Below are positions 4,838-5,605 of a stretch of 5,605 bases of DNA, in pieces. The stretch spans positions 1 to 5,605 of the forward strand of contig CAMLHT010000246.1 of assembly GCA_946479895.1 (NCBI GenBank). Reading direction: 5' to 3'. Made by a program: the position numbers and the translations under genes. A model generated the notes under the pieces. That model worked only from the letters and a program-made list of their open reading frames with translations, ran no database searches and had not been told where the DNA came from. Source of the stretch: an uncultured Gemmatimonadota bacterium (lineage in GTDB: Bacteria; Gemmatimonadota; Gemmatimonadetes; Gemmatimonadales; Gemmatimonadaceae). Position 1 is the first letter of the stretch; every line of letters starts with the position of its first letter.

Positions 4838-5605
4838 ATGCGAGCTCACATCTGGGCGTCGTTGCTGATCGCAGCGGTCGCCCTTCCCGGCTGTTCGAGC
4901 GACAGCTTCACCGGTGACATCGGGACGGGTCCGGTCACGGGCCCGACGACCGGGTCGCTGAGCATCCAGCTCTCGCGTGACAGCGTGAGTGTCGATACCG
5001 GCAAGGTGATCGCCCTGTCTGCCACGCTGTCGAACGTGGCGGATCCGAGCTCGGTAGGCTCCATCTCCTGGCAGACTTCCGACAACCACATCGCCACGGT
5101 GGACAACCAGGGCCAGGTGAAGGGAATCTCGCCAGGCGCTGCGACGATCACGGCGAGTGTCGCCAGTGCATCGGCGAAGGCGAAGGTGGTCGTCACCGCG
5201 TCGAGTACGCCCTCGGCTCCGGACACGGCTGTGACGCCGTCACCGGTCACCGTGACTCCGCCCGAGCTGCCGCGAGTGCTGGTTGACGTGGCGATGCCGG
5301 CAGTGACGGGTCAGTCGATCAAGGTGAATGCGGGCGGTGACCTGCAGGCCGCGCTCAACGCGGCGCAACCGGGTGACGAGATCGTCGTGCAGGCCGGCGC
5401 AACGTTCAACGGACCCTTCACGCTGCCGGCAAAGACGGGTAATGGCTGGATCATCGTGCGCTCGAGCGGCACGCTGCCGGCGGTTGGCACGCGCGTCGGG
5501 CCGGGCAACGCGGCGCAGATGCCGAAGCTTGTCTCCCAGTATGCATCCGAGCCGGTGATCCACACGGCACCTGGCGCACATCACTACCGGCTGATCGGCC
5601 TCGAG
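4838..5605 (+). CDS. Big2-domain, beta-helix lipoprotein (3'-truncated by the window)
   Basis: Exported, lipid-anchored envelope protein; 256 codons are present with no stop, so the C-terminus lies outside. Residues 1-19 form a type II signal peptide: R2, a hydrophobic core (5-17) and lipobox LPGC with Cys19 as the lipidated residue, followed by SSDS. After a Gly/Thr-rich spacer (24-39), residues 40-120 match a bacterial Ig-like group 2 (Big2) domain, with W79, IATVDNQGQVKGISPGAATI (85-104) and a terminal KVVV strand. A Ser/Pro/Thr linker follows (121-145). VNAGGDLQAALNAAQPGDEI (163-182), then VVQAGATFNGPFTLPAKTG (183-201) and WIIVRSS (204-210), resemble the opening coils of right-handed parallel beta-helix proteins of the pectin-lyase fold. 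These often bind, cleave or epimerise polysaccharides; no catalytic residues are visible in this part. The strong ribosome-binding site and signal peptide support the start. The riboswitch upstream implies c-di-GMP control. Acting on the neighbouring operon's polysaccharide is inference. Confidence 0.9.
   Translation, partial: MRAHIWASLLIAAVALPGCSSDSFTGDIGTGPVTGPTTGSLSIQLSRDSVSVDTGKVIALSATLSNVADPSSVGSISWQTSDNHIATVDNQGQVKGISPGAATITASVASASAKAKVVVTASSTPSAPDTAVTPSPVTVTPPELPRVLVDVAMPAVTGQSIKVNAGGDLQAALNAAQPGDEIVVQAGATFNGPFTLPAKTGNGWIIVRSSGTLPAVGTRVGPGNAAQMPKLVSQYASEPVIHTAPGAHHYRLIGLE

Noticed and set aside
4677..4868. 63-codon frame starting with GTG just ahead of the riboswitch
   Set aside because: It is translated straight through the aptamer and into the lipoprotein signal sequence in another frame. 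Its codons are explained by conserved RNA bases, and no Shine-Dalgarno precedes it.
4846..5250. 134-codon minus-strand frame opposite the lipoprotein gene
   Set aside because: The plus strand has a lipobox signal peptide, a Big2 domain and a strong ribosome-binding site; the minus frame has no comparable support.
1..5605. CRISPR array, tRNA, rRNA, insertion sequence, phage or toxin-antitoxin genes
   Set aside because: No regularly spaced repeats, tRNA-like folds, terminal inverted repeats with a transposase, or small paired genes were seen on either strand.

Overview
This is a GC-rich bacterial window with everything real on the + strand. It holds the end of a surface-polysaccharide operon and, after a terminator, a separately controlled envelope gene. 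The organism cannot be named from the sequence. A lipobox-bearing secreted protein, a Wzy/WaaL-type membrane enzyme and a cyclic-di-GMP-I riboswitch fit a GC-rich diderm soil or aquatic bacterium. Gemmatimonadota, Acidobacteriota or a deltaproteobacterial lineage are plausible guesses at low confidence.

Region 1 (14-4484) has three tightly coupled genes: a GT4-type glycosyltransferase, an O-antigen ligase/polymerase-type membrane protein, and a class II glutamine-dependent asparagine synthetase-like amidotransferase. The stop and start codons overlap by 4 nt (1225-1228) and 1 nt (2601), so this is one translationally coupled operon. It probably continues upstream of the window. The expected division of labour is that the glycosyltransferase extends a lipid-linked glycan in the cytoplasm, the amidotransferase amidates a carboxylated sugar or precursor, and the membrane protein polymerises or transfers the finished glycan on the periplasmic side.

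Region 2 (4485-4837) is 353 bp without a gene but dense with signals. In order they are an intrinsic terminator (4512-4546), a CRP/FNR-family-like palindrome (4555-4568) abutting a sigma70-like promoter (4569-4597), a 9-bp inverted repeat enclosing a possible folded RNA domain (4620-4679), a small UUCG hairpin carrying an anti-Shine-Dalgarno string (4705-4720), a cyclic-di-GMP-I (GEMM-I) riboswitch aptamer (about 4722-4814), and a strong ribosome-binding site (4825-4830).

Region 3 (4838-5605, runs off the window) is the N-terminal 256 codons of a lipoprotein. It has a signal peptide with lipobox, a Big2 immunoglobulin-like domain, a Pro/Thr/Ser linker, and the opening of a right-handed parallel beta-helix (pectin-lyase-like fold). 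Such folds commonly bind or cleave polysaccharides.

The most interesting reading is that the envelope lipoprotein is controlled by c-di-GMP through its leader RNA, and perhaps by a CRP-like regulator at its promoter. It sits next to the operon that makes the polysaccharide it may act on.
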